From assembly GCA_963978895.1 (NCBI GenBank), contig OZ022242.1, positions 26,442,924 to 26,506,923 on the forward strand: a DNA stretch of 64,000 bases. Direction: 5' to 3'. The DNA comes from Erpobdella octoculata (Eukaryota > Annelida > Clitellata > Hirudinida > Erpobdellidae). This document shows, one piece after another, positions 22,190 to 34,400 of the stretch (within the stretch, counting starts at the first letter, position 1; every line of letters begins with the position of its first letter). Under the pieces are notes generated by a model. The model did not search any database and had not been told where the DNA came from. It saw only the letters and a program-made list of their open reading frames with translations. A program made the position numbers and the translations under genes.

Positions 22190-23100
22190 ACCTGATGCTA
22201 TTGACGGAATATTTTTTGAAGTGTAAAAATACCGAATTTCGCTGCTAGCAATAGCTTTAATAAACAATATAAGGGAACAAAACAGTCATTTTATTTGTAA
22301 ATAATGCAGTTTTCTAGCAAAGTTTATTTGCCGCCAGGGCTATATTTAGCAACAGTCGTAAGGCGTTTGGCTGAGCAACCTTATTACTGCCTAAATAATT
22401 TAATGTGAGCCTCAAACTCATGTTGAAAGGTTTAAAAAATAGTGTTTAAGTTTTAAGTTCGCAAAGATGAAATGTAGAATTTCTGACTTTGTTTCTAGCT
22501 TCGTTGAATGCTAGGAAAGCAGAAGCACAAAAATTAAAAAAAATTGATCCATTTTTAAAGACAATTTAAACAGAAAACATAATATGCAAACAACCATTTA
22601 ATCGTACAATTTATTTTCACAAAGATATTTCGATTTTAAGATCATGAATCGCAACATCAGTTCAGACTTGTTAAAGCATCCAAAAAGTGAGTTTGTGGAA
22701 ATAGAATACGCCTTAGTAGTCAGAACGTAGAAAATGTTGGTGCATTGGAAGTGTGAAAAAATCCTGGCAAGCATAGAATTTTCAGATTAGGTGTAAAATA
22801 GTGATAAGAACTTAGCATTCTAAATTCTATAAAAATCGGAGTTGTATGTCGTGAGTTATACGGCATTTAGTTTGATGGGCGATAGTTAGTCAAATCAGTG
22901 TCGTTCGCTTCTGTGCTTGGCGACTAGTATACGTTTAGATTAGGTCTATTTGAAAGATAAGTAAGACAAATTAGAAAATATCAACAGGAACAATTTTTTA
23001 GAAAATTGCTATTTTCTTTTCCGTTCTCACTGGAAGTTTGCTACATTTTTTGTCGAGTGGTTACTTTAATGGTGCAGAAGTGTAGAACATGTATGTATGA
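22190..23100. other. AT-rich spacer, nothing recognised
   Basis: No gene recognised. It precedes the Cys-rich pseudogene and could contain its lost upstream coding sequence. Confidence 0.4.
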
Positions 23101-23109
23101 AAAGAGGAA

Positions 23110-23901
23110 GTGAGGACTGAGATATCTTCTTCTGTAATTTCTGAGGAAACAGAAATAAATTCAGATTTTTTAAAATGTTCATTTTGTAAGCAAGAAACAT
23201 TTGAACACACTGCTGAAGTTGTAAGAGCCATGCCCACTGTATTTAAAAAACTGGAAGTTACCGGTTGTTGTGATTTGGTAAATTATATTAATGTGCACTA
23301 CAACAATCATGTAATTAAATTGCATTTGTCGTGCCGCATGGCTCTGCAAAGAAGCAATGCTACGGATGATGAGGTGTGCAGAGCTGGTTCTAGCCTGTTG
23401 GTCAGTCTGTATGGCTGGAAAGTAGGGGAAAGATTGGCTGATTTACGGTATGAGTCATATTTCAAATTGGCTCTGTCTTCGTTTTCAACCAGAAAGGTTG
23501 CCACTATCAGAATGTGCTGCTCACCTGCATGTCCGACTCGTTCATTTGCATGCTGTGATTTGGGGGACTCTGGACAAAGTAGTCTTGAAGGCAACCGACT
23601 GGGACTGGGAATCAGTTGAAAGCTGCTTAAAACCCGTGAAAATAGTGGGTGACATTGCATCTCAGTCAGTCCTGAAGTTTGTTCGATGCTATTGTAATGG
23701 AAACTGCTCATCCAAGTGTGTTCATGTCTGCGAAACAATATGCACTGTGTTTCTGTGTCCGGAAATTGTCATGGAACGTATTGCTCAAATGGCTGTGTAA
23801 CAGCAGATGAAACAAATAATATAAGCAGTGCCAGTGAAGAAGAATCTTGTGGCACAGAACATGTGGTTGAGAGCAATGATCCACAGTTTTTTTCTTTATG
23901 A
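23110..23901 (+). pseudogene. Degenerate Cys-rich protein of a TE-associated family
   Basis: Three overlapping frames together cover one protein-like region. The first has ATDDEVCRAGSSLLVSLYG and DLRYESYFKLALSS; the second PERLPLSECAAHLHVRLVHL, AVIWGTLD and FVRCYCNGNCSSK; the third CVSVSGNCHGTYCSNG. The order (LYG..L..LRY; LPPT..A...H..R...Q.W; then C.C.G.C closely spaced cysteines) is one I know from uncharacterised proteins repeated in many invertebrate genomes. Two frameshifts (about 23485 and 23720) break it. Function unknown; the cysteines probably bind zinc. Confidence 0.55.
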
Positions 23902-24117
23902 AGACATTGATTTCTTCTATGTGGAATAAATTTAATATTTCTTGCTGCTTTCGAACTTAGACAGCAATTTTAGTTTTTGACGTTTTGATTGTAGTTATTT
24001 GATATTCTAGTCTGACTTTTTCATGATCTCACTGAAAGCATTTATGCTGGCTTAATTTTGGTTTTTGAAATTTTGAAGGCAAACGAACTAGTCAATTAGT
24101 CCTAAATGATGATACGA

Positions 24118-24247
24118 ACAGTTGCAGTTAAGACGGACTTGGAATTTAATTAAACATACCACCACCTGACAGTTGCGGTCTAACCGGACTCGGAATTTAA
24201 TTAAACATACCACTGATACCACCACCTAACAGTTACGGTTAAACCGG
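24118..24247. repeat. Short tandem repeat, about 60-bp unit
   Basis: Three degenerate units of ACAGTTGCGGTCTAACCGGA followed by CTTGGAATTTAATTAAACAT. Confidence 0.7.
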
Positions 24248-24277
24248 GCTGAAGGGTAAACTAACTAGTCATTTGTG

Positions 24278-24390
24278 TGTATGTGTTTTATATTTTATGT
24301 ATGTGTTTTATATTTTATGTATGTGTTTTATATTTTATGTATGTGTTTTATATTTTATGTATGTGTTTTATATTTTATGTATGTGTTTTA
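24278..24390. repeat. 20-bp tandem repeat
   Basis: About five and a half perfect copies of GTATGTGTTTTATATTTTAT. Confidence 0.92.
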
Positions 24391-24399
24391 ATTTTTTTT

Positions 24400-26020
24400 T
24401 AAAGCTAGATGTGTGCAGATGTTAAATTTATGATTTTCTTAATGTGTTTCCAAATATTCCAGCAGACCTAGAGGTGTGTGTATATTTAGATGTAAATATG
24501 TACATATGCTGATACGTTTCTTGTTTGTATATTAGGTGGTGAGTACGAGTCGGCCTTCACGTGACACTCCCTGTGATTAACCAGGCATTAGGCAATAAAT
24601 TGGGCAACCAGGTGAAACCAATGACTCAAAATATCAATATTTTCTAATTAATAAAAATGATTATTCACAATATGCTGGATGTTTACAATCAAGAATCTAA
24701 GAATAATGTCTTGCAATTTCCAGGGCAGGAAATAAAAATTGTTATTTTTAGTGTTTCTGTTGTTTTTCTGTTTGTGTTTTGTATTATATGTTGAAATTGG
24801 AAATTATTTATAGATGCATGTGAATAAACATATTCTGGAACTAGTTTGTATTTGATTGTTGTTCATAGGTTCAATTTTGGCAGTAATGACTTTTGAAAAC
24901 CATAAAAAGTCATTTTCCAAAATGGCTGATATCGCAAAATTCATAATCAATGTCAAATTATACCAGTGGTTCTATGTACTACTGGACTAGCTTTAAAAGG
25001 CCCTCATTACCAATGTCATCCAGTCCATGGGGAGAAGGGTCTATAAATTTCTGTGGTTTTTATACTTTTTCTACAAAAATTTTATTAATAAAATTTTTTT
25101 TTGAAAATTATTTAAGTAACAATGCTTTAAGACTATTAAAGTCAAGTTGTAACATTGTTATAAATAATTGTTTTGGAAAGATATTTTCGAATTGTCGGCC
25201 ATCTTGTTATTTTGTTATCCTACACTCCCCCGCATTATTATACAGTTATAGAATTTCGTTTTTCATATTCTCTTAATTCATACCTTTCCAACGATATATA
25301 ATAAGTGCTTGCTAGGATTTTTTCACGGTTAAATTTATTTCTTGCTGACTATAGTTATAGAATCGAGTCGGGCATAGCAAGAACCTTCACATCATATCAC
25401 ATGTAGCCCATTGCTATAAAAACCTCAAGTAATTGGTTTGTATATAAATCAATTAATATTTAAAGAATACAAATAAAATAAAACAACAACGTAATGGCAA
25501 TTAGCTTACGTGTTTTGCTGCGGCGCGGATGTGCTGCGTTGCACGTTAAATTACCTCAAAGCCTGAATCAAATTAAACACCTTTACGAATGATAAAAATT
25601 AAATGGAATTTTAATATGCTATAGTTTACAAGTAATTTATTCAGTCTAAATTAAATATATTATTCGCTGACCAATTGTTATAGACATAGGTAACACACAA
25701 GATACCGTTTACTTTGAACCAATGCTCAAAAGAAATGTGCATATTGAATTTTTTTATATACACAACTTAACTTCCTACTACATTTCACAAACATTTTGAT
25801 GTTAAAAATTACTAAATAGACTCAAAACTTTTAGAGTAATACGGTTTTTTGTACAACCTATTCTGCACTTGCTAAACCAAAGCAGGGCGATTTTGTTGAG
25901 GTGATCTGCAAAGCGTTTCATCTGTGTGTTACCGAATAACTATCATATTGACCGTAGTAAAAAAACTTAAAAAAAACCGAATAACTAAATAAAAATTTTT
26001 ATTTTCAAGAAAAATAATTA
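24400..26020. other. AT-rich spacer, nothing recognised
   Basis: No convincing gene; short frames here have AT-rich, non-protein composition. Confidence 0.4.
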
Positions 26021-26089
26021 AATTTAATTAAAACCCCTTACTTGTTCGTATATCATGCGACGATCGACGTAAACACGACTGCTGCATTG

Positions 26090-26190
26090 GTAATTGAGAG
26101 TGGTAAAATGGCGGCAGACTGGCGACAACATTTCTATTGCAATAATGGGCTAAGCGCAATCCAGTTATATTATAGATATCAGTGGCAGCA
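26090..26190 (-). repeat. Dispersed repeat containing the empty MITE site
   Basis: On the minus strand CACTGATATCTATAATATAA runs into CTGGATTGCG and GCCGCCATTTT. It matches the two sides of the MITE at 21796-22109 joined without the insertion. Confidence 0.6.
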
Positions 26191-26239
26191 CCTGCTTCAC
26201 AGGCATATGTGGAAAGGATATTTTTATTATGTGGCCTTT

Positions 26240-26291
26240 TGTCAGACCGACGGACCGTTTCAGCTATGTCAGCCATCCTCAGGGTCAAAAG
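26240..26291 (-). ncRNA. Hammerhead ribozyme-like motif of the PLE, copy 1
   Basis: On the minus strand the three core blocks appear in type I order: CTGAGGA, GAAA and the cleavage triplet GTC. Stem I pairs GACC with GGTC, extended past a TGAC bulge by CTTTT/AAAAG. Stem II pairs GGCT with AGCT. Stem III is A-U plus CG/CG closed by a 3-base loop. Cleavage would fall between + strand positions 26249 and 26248. Minimal hammerheads at the ends of Penelope-like elements are established. One unpaired U before stem II is a deviation. Confidence 0.6.
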
Positions 26292-26442
26292 TAAAACGAG
26301 AAAAGTAAACAAACAGAAAGAACCGAAATTGTCAAAGAATTAGCACACCAACAAAAGAAAAAACGAAAAAACACTCTACCAATCAAATCAAAAGAATATA
26401 AAATTTATACTATTGGAAATCAATTTTTGCGCTTTCGCTGTG

Positions 26443-27981
26443 TTATATTAGAAGAGACAAGAATTTCCTCAGATACATTACAATGAGATCGTCAGGAGCA
26501 GCCTCAACAGCCAAAGTATTTGTGTCAGAGGACGAGTCAGAAGTATCATCATTTATGTTATCCTCGTCGTTAGAAGGAATACAGGGTAACCGATGCATAT
26601 TGTTTTCTTTGACACCAAATAAGTGGAGAATCTGTGGAAATTTATCAAATTGTTTATTAATTGCGGGTCTCATTAATAAGATATAGAGAGCCTCTTTAAT
26701 TTTCAGCCGGAAAGAGTCGGATTCACTTGTTAAAATCGAAACACCTTCTTCAAGTTCTTTTCGTGTTAGCTTTTTCAAATGAATACATTCATAATGATTA
26801 AGAATACTCCCAAACTGGAGATGCATCGTGAGTCTCCTTGACAACGTAGTGGTAGTGTGACCAATGTATGTATCCACCTTACAATGTGGAATAGAACATT
26901 TGAAATGGTACACCACGTGACTTTGTTGCAACGGGTCAGTGATACTTGTTCTATCATTCTTGATGACCAAATTGAAAAGTTTCAAGTTTTTGTAATAAAT
27001 ATATAAACCCAGTTTATTCCTGACGGGGTCTATAACAGAAACTTCCTTTTTTATTATCTTCTTTATAATACTTTCCTCAATTCTGTAATTGAGATTCATT
27101 TGATTTTTGTAGAATACGGGGATCTCCTGGCGTACATCACGACCCTTGTCAGCGTCAGACCCAGCCGATGTTTTCATTTTGGTTAAAAAATTGTTAATAA
27201 AACCGTCGACAAAGCTATTAGAATAATTGTTGTTAACCAATAACTGCTTGATTCTAACTATTTCTTTATGGAAATCTGACCAGGTTTCGGAAAAACGATA
27301 AGCTCTGAGGAGATAACTATTAATAACACTTCTTTTATATCTGTCCGGACACTCGCTGTCACCATTTAGGCATGTTCCATTATTAGTTGGTTTGATGAAG
27401 ACTTTGGTAGTAGGACCAGAATCAGTTATTGTGATGATGGTGTCGATAAAATTTACTTGTTTTTTACTGTCATTTAGGTCGAAGGTAAATTTCAAAACTG
27501 AATTGCTCTCGAAAGTATTCTTTAAAGCAACGACTTCACGTTCAGACCTCACAAGAAGAAAGATATCATCCACATATCGCGCATAAACAATTGGGGTTTC
27601 TTCTATTTCAGCGAAAGCAATCTCCTCTAAACGACTCATGTAAAAGTTAGCAAAGGTTGGTCCCAATGGAGATCCCATCGCCACTCCATCAATCTGTAGA
27701 AATAAGCTCTGGTCTAAGTGTCTGAATGGAGACTCTGTAGTACATACCAGCAGGAGCTCGTGCAGCAGAGATTCTGGAATCTGTGGAGGTGGCAACGTAT
27801 CACTATGATAGACGTAATTGCAAATGATAGATATTGTATCACGAACAGGGACGTTAGTGAAGAGACTCTCGACATCCATTGTTGCAGCAATCCCACTTTG
27901 TCTGCAGCCATGAATAAGATCAACAAATTCCAGAGAGGATTTCAAACTGTAAGTATGAGGGCAGTAAGGTGTGATAAGGTG
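26443..27981 (-). pseudogene. PLE reverse transcriptase (C-terminal half) and GIY-YIG endonuclease
   Basis: About 500 codons. The RT palm contains IAATMDVESLFTNVP (motif A), DGVAMGSPLGPTFANFYM (motif B) and YARYVDDIFLLV (motif C), so the catalytic Asp residues are present. The C-terminal nuclease has HVVYHFKCSIPHC, TYIGHTTTTLSRRLTMHL and a catalytic-type Glu further on (KIKEALYIL). It would nick DNA and prime reverse transcription on it. The protein ends in an acidic Ser/Asp-rich tail. The first ~125 codons repeat those of the upstream segment because of the internal duplication. A second near-identical nuclease copy lies at 61239-61856. Confidence 0.85.
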
Positions 27982-28366
27982 TTTCTTCTATTTCAGCGAA
28001 AGCAATCTCCTCTAAACGACTCATGTAAAAGTTAGCAAAGGTTGGTCCCAATGGAGATCCCATCGCCACTCCATCAATCTGTAGAAATAAGCTCTGGTCT
28101 AAGTGTCTGAATGGAGACTCTGTAGTACATACCAGCAGGAGCTCGTGCAGCAGAGATTCTGGAATCTTTGGAGGTGGCAACGTATCACTATGATAGACGT
28201 AATTGCAAATGATAGATATTGTATCACGAACAGGGACGTTAGTGAAGAGACTCTCGACATCCATTGTTGCAGCAATCCCACTTTGTCTGCAGCCATGAAT
28301 AAGATCAACAAATTCCAGAGAGGATTTCAAACTGTAAGTATGAGGGCAGTAAGGTGTGATAATTTT
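27597..28366. repeat. 385-bp tandem direct duplication inside the PLE
   Basis: The segment 27601-27981 and the segment from 27986 are nearly identical with an offset of 385 bp; one visible change is GGAATCTGTGG versus GGAATCTTTGG. It duplicates RT motifs A and B. After the first (upstream in coding sense) copy the frame runs into a foreign tail and stops. Confidence 0.9.
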
Positions 28367-28861
28367 GTTAACAAACTTTGCCAAGAGATAAGTAGGACTT
28401 GGACATTGCGAGATAATTGGACGAACAGGATTATCAAATTTATGCGTCTTTATCATTCCATACAAATATCCAGTACCAAACTCACCTATCAACTTAGATA
28501 GCTTTGCTTCTGAATCGAAAGAGTTAACTTGAGAAATCAATTTATTAACTTTCTGTTTCAGACTATTGGTGGGATCTTTTGTAATAAGTCTAAATTTTGT
28601 AGAATCAGAAATTATGATATTCAGCTTTTGTATATAGTCTGAGTAAATCATTACAACATAACACTGAATTTTATCGGCTCTGAGTACAACTATATCTTTA
28701 TTATTGCGGAGAGATTTAGCTGCGAGTTTTAAACGATACGAAACAGAAGGTTTTACATTTATGCTTCTGTTAATCAATCCTTCGCGTAACAGCTCAACTT
28801 GTAGAGACTGGCCAAAGTCGATAATTCCACTACTTTTGTACGAGCACAATTTATGATGCAT
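27982..28861 (-). pseudogene. PLE reverse transcriptase, N-terminal half
   Basis: Reads from [18 protein letters not shown] through the PLE-typical LRADKIQCYVVM and YGMIKTHK..NPVRPIIS (RT fingers) to motifs A and B, then is cut off by the duplication junction. Relative to the upstream part it is shifted by one base. Confidence 0.8.
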
Positions 28862-29465
<604 letters not shown>

Positions 29466-29489
29466 CCACACATATACAGTTTTTTCTAC

Positions 29490-31320
29490 CAGAATTTCTC
29501 CACGGCTTCCCAGCACTAGTTTTCGCGGTCAGAAAGTTTCACCGTTATATTTATGGACGCCACTTTACTCTATTAACCGACCATCAACCTCTGCTTGCCA
29601 TTTTTGGCAATAAAAAAGGCATACCATCATATACAGCAAACAGACTCCAACGCTGGGCTCTAACACTGCTTGCTTATGATTTCAAAATTGAATACTGCAG
29701 AACCACGTCCTTTGGACAAGCTGACACACTTTCGCGCCTTATAGGTCTACATACAACATCAGAAAAAGACACATTGATAGCAACTATCAATCAAGATAAA
29801 AACTTCTTGTATATCAATGCCGTCAAACAACTTCCAGTCTCAAATAAAAATCTGTGACGCAACAAAAACAGACAATGAGTTAAATTCCCTTCTCCAATAT
29901 GTCAAAACAGGAAAGTGGAACGAAAACAAAGCACTGAAAACCAGCAAACTCGAACTCTTAAAAAAAGAAATAACGATACATGAAGACTGTTTATTCTTTG
30001 GTTCTCGAATAATCATCCCTCAGGTTTTGCAAAGACGAGTACTTCAAATGCTTCACAAAGGCCACCCGGGTATTACTCGAATGAAGATAACTGCCCGAGA
30101 ACACGTTTATTGGAGCTGCATTGATAAAGACATAGAAATCTGGACACGCAGCTGTTCTTCATGCCAACAAGCAGCTAAATCACCCATAAAACACACTTTA
30201 TGTTCATGGCCAAAAGAAACCAAACCCTGGAGTCGAATTCACATCGATTATGCTGGACCGCTCCATGGAAAAATATATCTCGTAGCAGTAGATGCATTCT
30301 CAAAATGGCCAGAAATAATAGAGATGGCAAACAGCACCACATCCAACACGATAAATGCACTCCAGCGGATCTTTGCACAATTTGGATTGACTGAAACAAT
30401 TGTCAGTGACAACGGTAAACAATTCACCTCAACTGTTTTTCAGGAATACTGTGCAGAAAACGCGATCAAACACGTGAGATCACCACCATTTCACCCACAA
30501 TCCAATGGCCAGGCCGAACGATTTGTAGACACTTTCAAAAGAGCTTTGATTAAATTAAGAAATGACGGAACTTACAAAGAATCTCTTCAAACATTTTTAT
30601 TCAGCTACAGAACCACTCCCTGCGCTTCATCGCCGAACGGCCTCTCTCCAGCGGAAAATTTCCTAGGCAGACAATTACGTTCGGTCTTAAGCGAATTACA
30701 TCCGAAAAACATCAAACATTCAACACCTCGATCAAATGACATGGAGAAACAGTTCAACCGCCACATGGGGCACGACCTCGACAGTTCCAAAACGGTGAAT
30801 TGGTGTTCGTTCGCGATTATCGACCGGGACCTGTCACGTGGATACCAGGACAGATTGTTCGTAGAAGGGGAAGAGTTCTGTACGATACATTCGTAAAAGG
30901 AATGGTCTGGAAGCGCCACATCAACCAGTTACGCCCACGTCAAGAATCGAAGTTTACAACAACACTACTAAAAACATTTGACTTACCTTATCAGAATACA
31001 AGACAAGGAGAAAATGCCACAACTGCCGAACCTGGTCAAATGGTGGAAAAGAACATTAACACAAAGAGAGGCATTCTGAAAGGTCAGGATTCAGACCGTT
31101 TTAAAAAATCTGTTCATTTTCAACTAGACACCGAACACCAGCCAGAACAGCCTACACAAGACTTTGCAGCAACGCCATTCCTTTCTACTGAGGACTCGGA
31201 ATCAGTAATACCACGCTCACCGTCATCATTACAACTGAGGCGATCTGATAGACATCGACACGCTCCATCTCGACTTGTGATAAATCACCAAAGCAAATCA
31301 TACACCAGCGGCGTTTAGCT
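29490..31320 (+). pseudogene. Gypsy 1 (Ty3/Gypsy) RNase H and integrase half
   Basis: RNase H C-terminal part ([32 protein letters not shown], then AYDFKIEYC and ADTLSRL), then integrase. The zinc-binding region has LHKGHPGITRM and CSSCQQ. The catalytic triad is visible as Asp in HIDYAGP, Asp in VSDNGKQFTS and Glu in PQSNGQAERF. After ~30785 the C-terminal domain reads VFVRDYRPGPVTWIPGQIVR. Breaks: a frameshift at about 29840-29860 and one near 30770 (a GGGG run). Upstream it is cut at (AT)n; the matching RT half is at 62248-63670. It resembles Mag/K02A2.6-type elements (inference). AAGAGGGAGG after the stop is a likely polypurine tract. Confidence 0.85.
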
Positions 31321-31332
31321 TAAGAGGGAGGT

Positions 31333-31379
31333 TATTATATATGTATATATAAATATATATGTATATGTATATATATTAA
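31333..31379 (+). mobile_element. Possible start of Gypsy 1 3' LTR, interrupted
   Basis: AT-rich TTATTATATATGTATATATA follows the polypurine tract. The SAP-domain element appears inserted here, and similar AT-rich sequence resumes at 33201. LTR identity cannot be proven because the 5' LTR is not in the window. Confidence 0.3.
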
Positions 31380-33200
31380 TGTAATATCACTGGTTTCATA
31401 ATCAACTTCCTATTGATAAACCTTACCTTTATTAGGGACAATAATTATTGGATTATTATCAAGAGATTTGAAGGTATAATTAGCCTTAGCAAAGCTTCAT
31501 TTATTATCGTAACATTGGTGATCAGAAGTGGGATACAAGAATGGTTTTGAAAGCATTGGATGAGCTCTTGATACTCGAGCTGAGGCAGGAACTTAGAAAA
31601 CGAGAGCTCAGTGATAAAGGAAGAAAGTCTGAGCTCGTGGACCGCCTCCGGACGTCATTGGAGAAAAATGGGTTTGATCCCGAAGAGTATGAGTTTGAAG
31701 TAAAAAATGATTTGTTGAAGGCGCTGAATAAAATGGCGGAGGAAAACAGAGCAGCACAGGAGGAGAACAGAGCAGCACACAGAGCAGCACAGCAAGAAAG
31801 GAAGAAATTTCTTGAACTCCTCAATGGTGACACAAACAATTGCGGAAGCAAAAAAGATGGTCAAGATGAACCATGCAAGAATGTACAAGATGAACCATGC
31901 AAAGATGGTCATGATGATGAGCCTGGCAAAAACGGTCATGATGATGTGCCTGTCAAAGACAGTCATGATAATAAACCTTGCAAGGATGCTCAAGATGAAC
32001 CATGCAAAGATGGTGTCAGTGATACAGTCGGTTTGGACGTCGAAAACAAAACTAAAGAAGATGAGAAGAATGTTGAAAACGAAATGCAAAACGATGAGGA
32101 TGAAAGTGATGATGATGATTTTAATAATGACAATAACAGCGATGGCTTTTACCCATACAGCGACGGTTCTGAAACGGAGGCCTCCATAACAGACGACGGC
32201 ACTGAATATTCAAGGTCAGATTTTAGTGACGAATCTAACTCGGATGAAGCAACTAAGGATTTAAAAACGGACGAAACTCCAATCGAGAAATAAGTCGAAG
32301 CTAATTTGACAAAAAAAGAAGACATTGATTTGCCAGACGATGGCGAATATTTGAAGAAAGATCCGCTGGACGATACGAAAGTTGACACCGATGAGAGAGC
32401 CGAGTTGGAATGTGAAAAGAAAACGTTCGATTGTAGCTTGGAAGAAAACAAAGATGACGGCGATGAACATCTCCAAAACAACAATAGCAATGCAGCAAGC
32501 AAAAACTCTGAAAAAGATGAGCCAAGAACAGAGAACGGTACCGAGGGTTCTAAATCAGATGAATCCACAGAGGATTCTAGATCAGATAGACTAAGAGTAA
32601 CGGTAAAATCAAATAACAGCTTGATGAAGGGATTTATTGGATTTATGGAACGTGTTTTCGAAAAACCTTTTAAAGAGTTTCTTGAGAAAGATCTAAAAGA
32701 TGTGAAGGAAGAAGAAAAAGCAGACAATTCCGATAAACCGTGCAAAGATGTTCAGGACGAGGCATGCAAAAAAGGCTGTGATGAACCGTGCAGAAATGGC
32801 GACGATGAGCCAAAGAAAAACTCTGTTGATGAGCCAAAGAAGGACTGGAAGAAACTGCATCAAACGGTCAAGAGACTTGACCATGTTGTTTGCGAATTGC
32901 GGTCAAAGCCACGAGTAAAGATCAAGGTATTTTGGTGTTCGTGGCCGAGTCGCATTTCGCAAAAGCGACTATGCTGTTCGGGACGAACAGAATTAAGAAG
33001 GGGGTAATAATGTAATATCACTGGTTTCATAATCAACTTCCTATTGATAAACCTTACCTTTATTAGGGACAATAATTATTGGATTATTATCAAGAGATTT
33101 GAAGGTATAATTAGCCTTAGCAAAGCTTCATTTATTATTTTCCAATAAACTGCAAAATCATTCTATTGAGCCCGGTATACGATTTGGTGATATCGTAACA
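31380..33200 (+). mobile_element. Non-autonomous LTR element encoding a SAP-domain protein
   Basis: The LTRs start TGTAATATCACTGG and end TCGTAACA: 5' LTR 31380-31514 and 3' LTR 33011-33200. They are nearly identical except that ~55 bp are absent from the 5' copy, probably by deletion. A PBS-like TTGGTGATCAGAAGTGGGAT follows the 5' LTR, and the polypurine tract AAGAAGGGGG precedes the 3' LTR. There is no protease, RT or integrase. The ~33 bp before the 3' LTR match the end of Gypsy 2 pol, so it is probably an internal-deletion derivative or dependent partner of a Gypsy 2-type element. Confidence 0.75.
31541..33007 (+). pseudogene. SAP-domain, acidic-repeat protein of the LTR element
   Basis: One reading frame of about 489 codons with a single in-frame TAA at 32291-32293. 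Residues ~10-42 (ELRQELRKRELSDKGRKSEL, then VDRL) form a SAP motif, a helix-turn-helix fold that binds AT-rich DNA or scaffold regions. Next is an Ala/Glu coiled-coil-like stretch (EENRAAQEENRAAH), then imperfect repeats of DEPCKDG/DDEPGKNGH, a highly acidic Asp/Asn region and, in the second half, another DEPCRNGDDEP repeat set. SAP-like motifs occur at the N-terminus of some Gypsy Gag proteins, so this may be a derived Gag. Whether the TAA is read through is unknown. Confidence 0.65.
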
Positions 33201-33312
33201 ATATATATGTGTATGTAAATTAATATCTATGAACTATTTCCATAAAAGTAACGTCCCGGTTACAAGAGATATAAATTAGTTTATTTTTGACTTATCTAGT
33301 TATATGATTATT

Positions 33313-34273
33313 CTAAAACCAGTTACATTCTGTAAATCGATACCTGATTTCTGAACAAATAAAGATCACAACAGGGTCCATCACAGTAAACATTTTTCGG
33401 AATGATGGTTGGTCCAGCAGTGTCATCGGACAATTTGTACTGATAATCATTTTCATAACGGTTTGAACTCGCACACGATGCTCTGCAGATTCCTCAGGCC
33501 ATGATATCATACGACGCTGTAAACATTCCCCAATAGTTTGCAACTTTACTGCACCTGAACTGTCTCGTTTTACAGCTTGGTTTTTCACAACATTTCTTTC
33601 TTTTTCTTTGCTCATACAGTTAGCATATGCTTGTTTGTGAAAACGCTTCAAATGGGCGTCAAAGTTGCTAGTGTTCTTGCCAGTAATTTGTGTTCCGCAG
33701 GCCACTTTTGTAGTTTCATCCGTCACCTGACAAGTTGATTTGTCTGAATCTTCGTCATACGAAAAGAATTCCCAGAATACGCTATCTCTTTTTCTACCAC
33801 TTAAAGATTTTAATAAACTCATTGTAATTTTAAAGTCACAAAAATGAATATGAGCACACAACACACGACACAATATTTAGACCAACTAAGAGAAAAACAG
33901 TTCATTAAAAAGGGGACTTTTATTTATATATCATGGGAACGGGGCAATTTCGTAGATCCTTTATTCTACTTTCATTTTAAATTTAAAAATAACTCCTACT
34001 TCTCATTCTAATTCCATTTTATTTTAAAAAATAATTCCTACTTCCCATTCTAATTCCATTTTTATTAGAGAAATAATTTCTAATTCTCATTCTAATTCCA
34101 TTTTGGATTGAAAAATAATTTCTACTTCTAATTCTAATTCCATTTTTATCACGTGATTTCTATTCCTATTTCTAATTCCATTCCAAATCTAATTCCTATT
34201 TCTAATTTCCATTCTCAAGAAAAAAAAATTCCTATTTCAATTCCTAATTCAATTACCTTTAATGGAAATAACA

Positions 34274-34276
<3 letters not shown>
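33313..34276 (-). pseudogene. hAT element 5' part with BED-finger transposase N-terminus
   Basis: The terminus CAGTGTTATTTCC (minus strand) lies at 34276, followed by subterminal TTCTAATTCCATTTT-type repeats (33960-34260). An ATG at 33822 opens MSLLKSLSGRKRDSVFWEFF. Cys and His residues in STCQVTDETTKVACG and FDAHLKRFHKQA form a BED-type zinc finger, the DNA-binding domain of hAT transposases. The frame then continues to IGECLQRRMISWPEES and stops at 33313, before the catalytic domain. Part of it (33533-33592) is copied at 36052. Confidence 0.7.
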
Positions 34277-34326
<50 letters not shown>

Positions 34327-34400
34327 CATATACATAAGCGTTACAGAATCACAGTGAGTGACGTGGTCTACTATAATATAGATAAATGTGACGCATAGAT
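34277..34400. repeat. (AT)n tract and F4 repeat end
   Basis: AT dinucleotides turning into ATACAT, then TAAGCGTTACAGAATCACAG and TGAGTGACGTGG. The latter is the reverse complement of 63738-63785 and also abuts (AT)n there. Confidence 0.65.

Noticed and set aside
26028..26312. 94-residue minus ORF starting MFTFLVLLL, also seen fused to Gypsy 2 Gag and at 61964
   Set aside because: It is the translation of the PLE 3' UTR and ribozyme region; the shared start only reflects the shared repeat.
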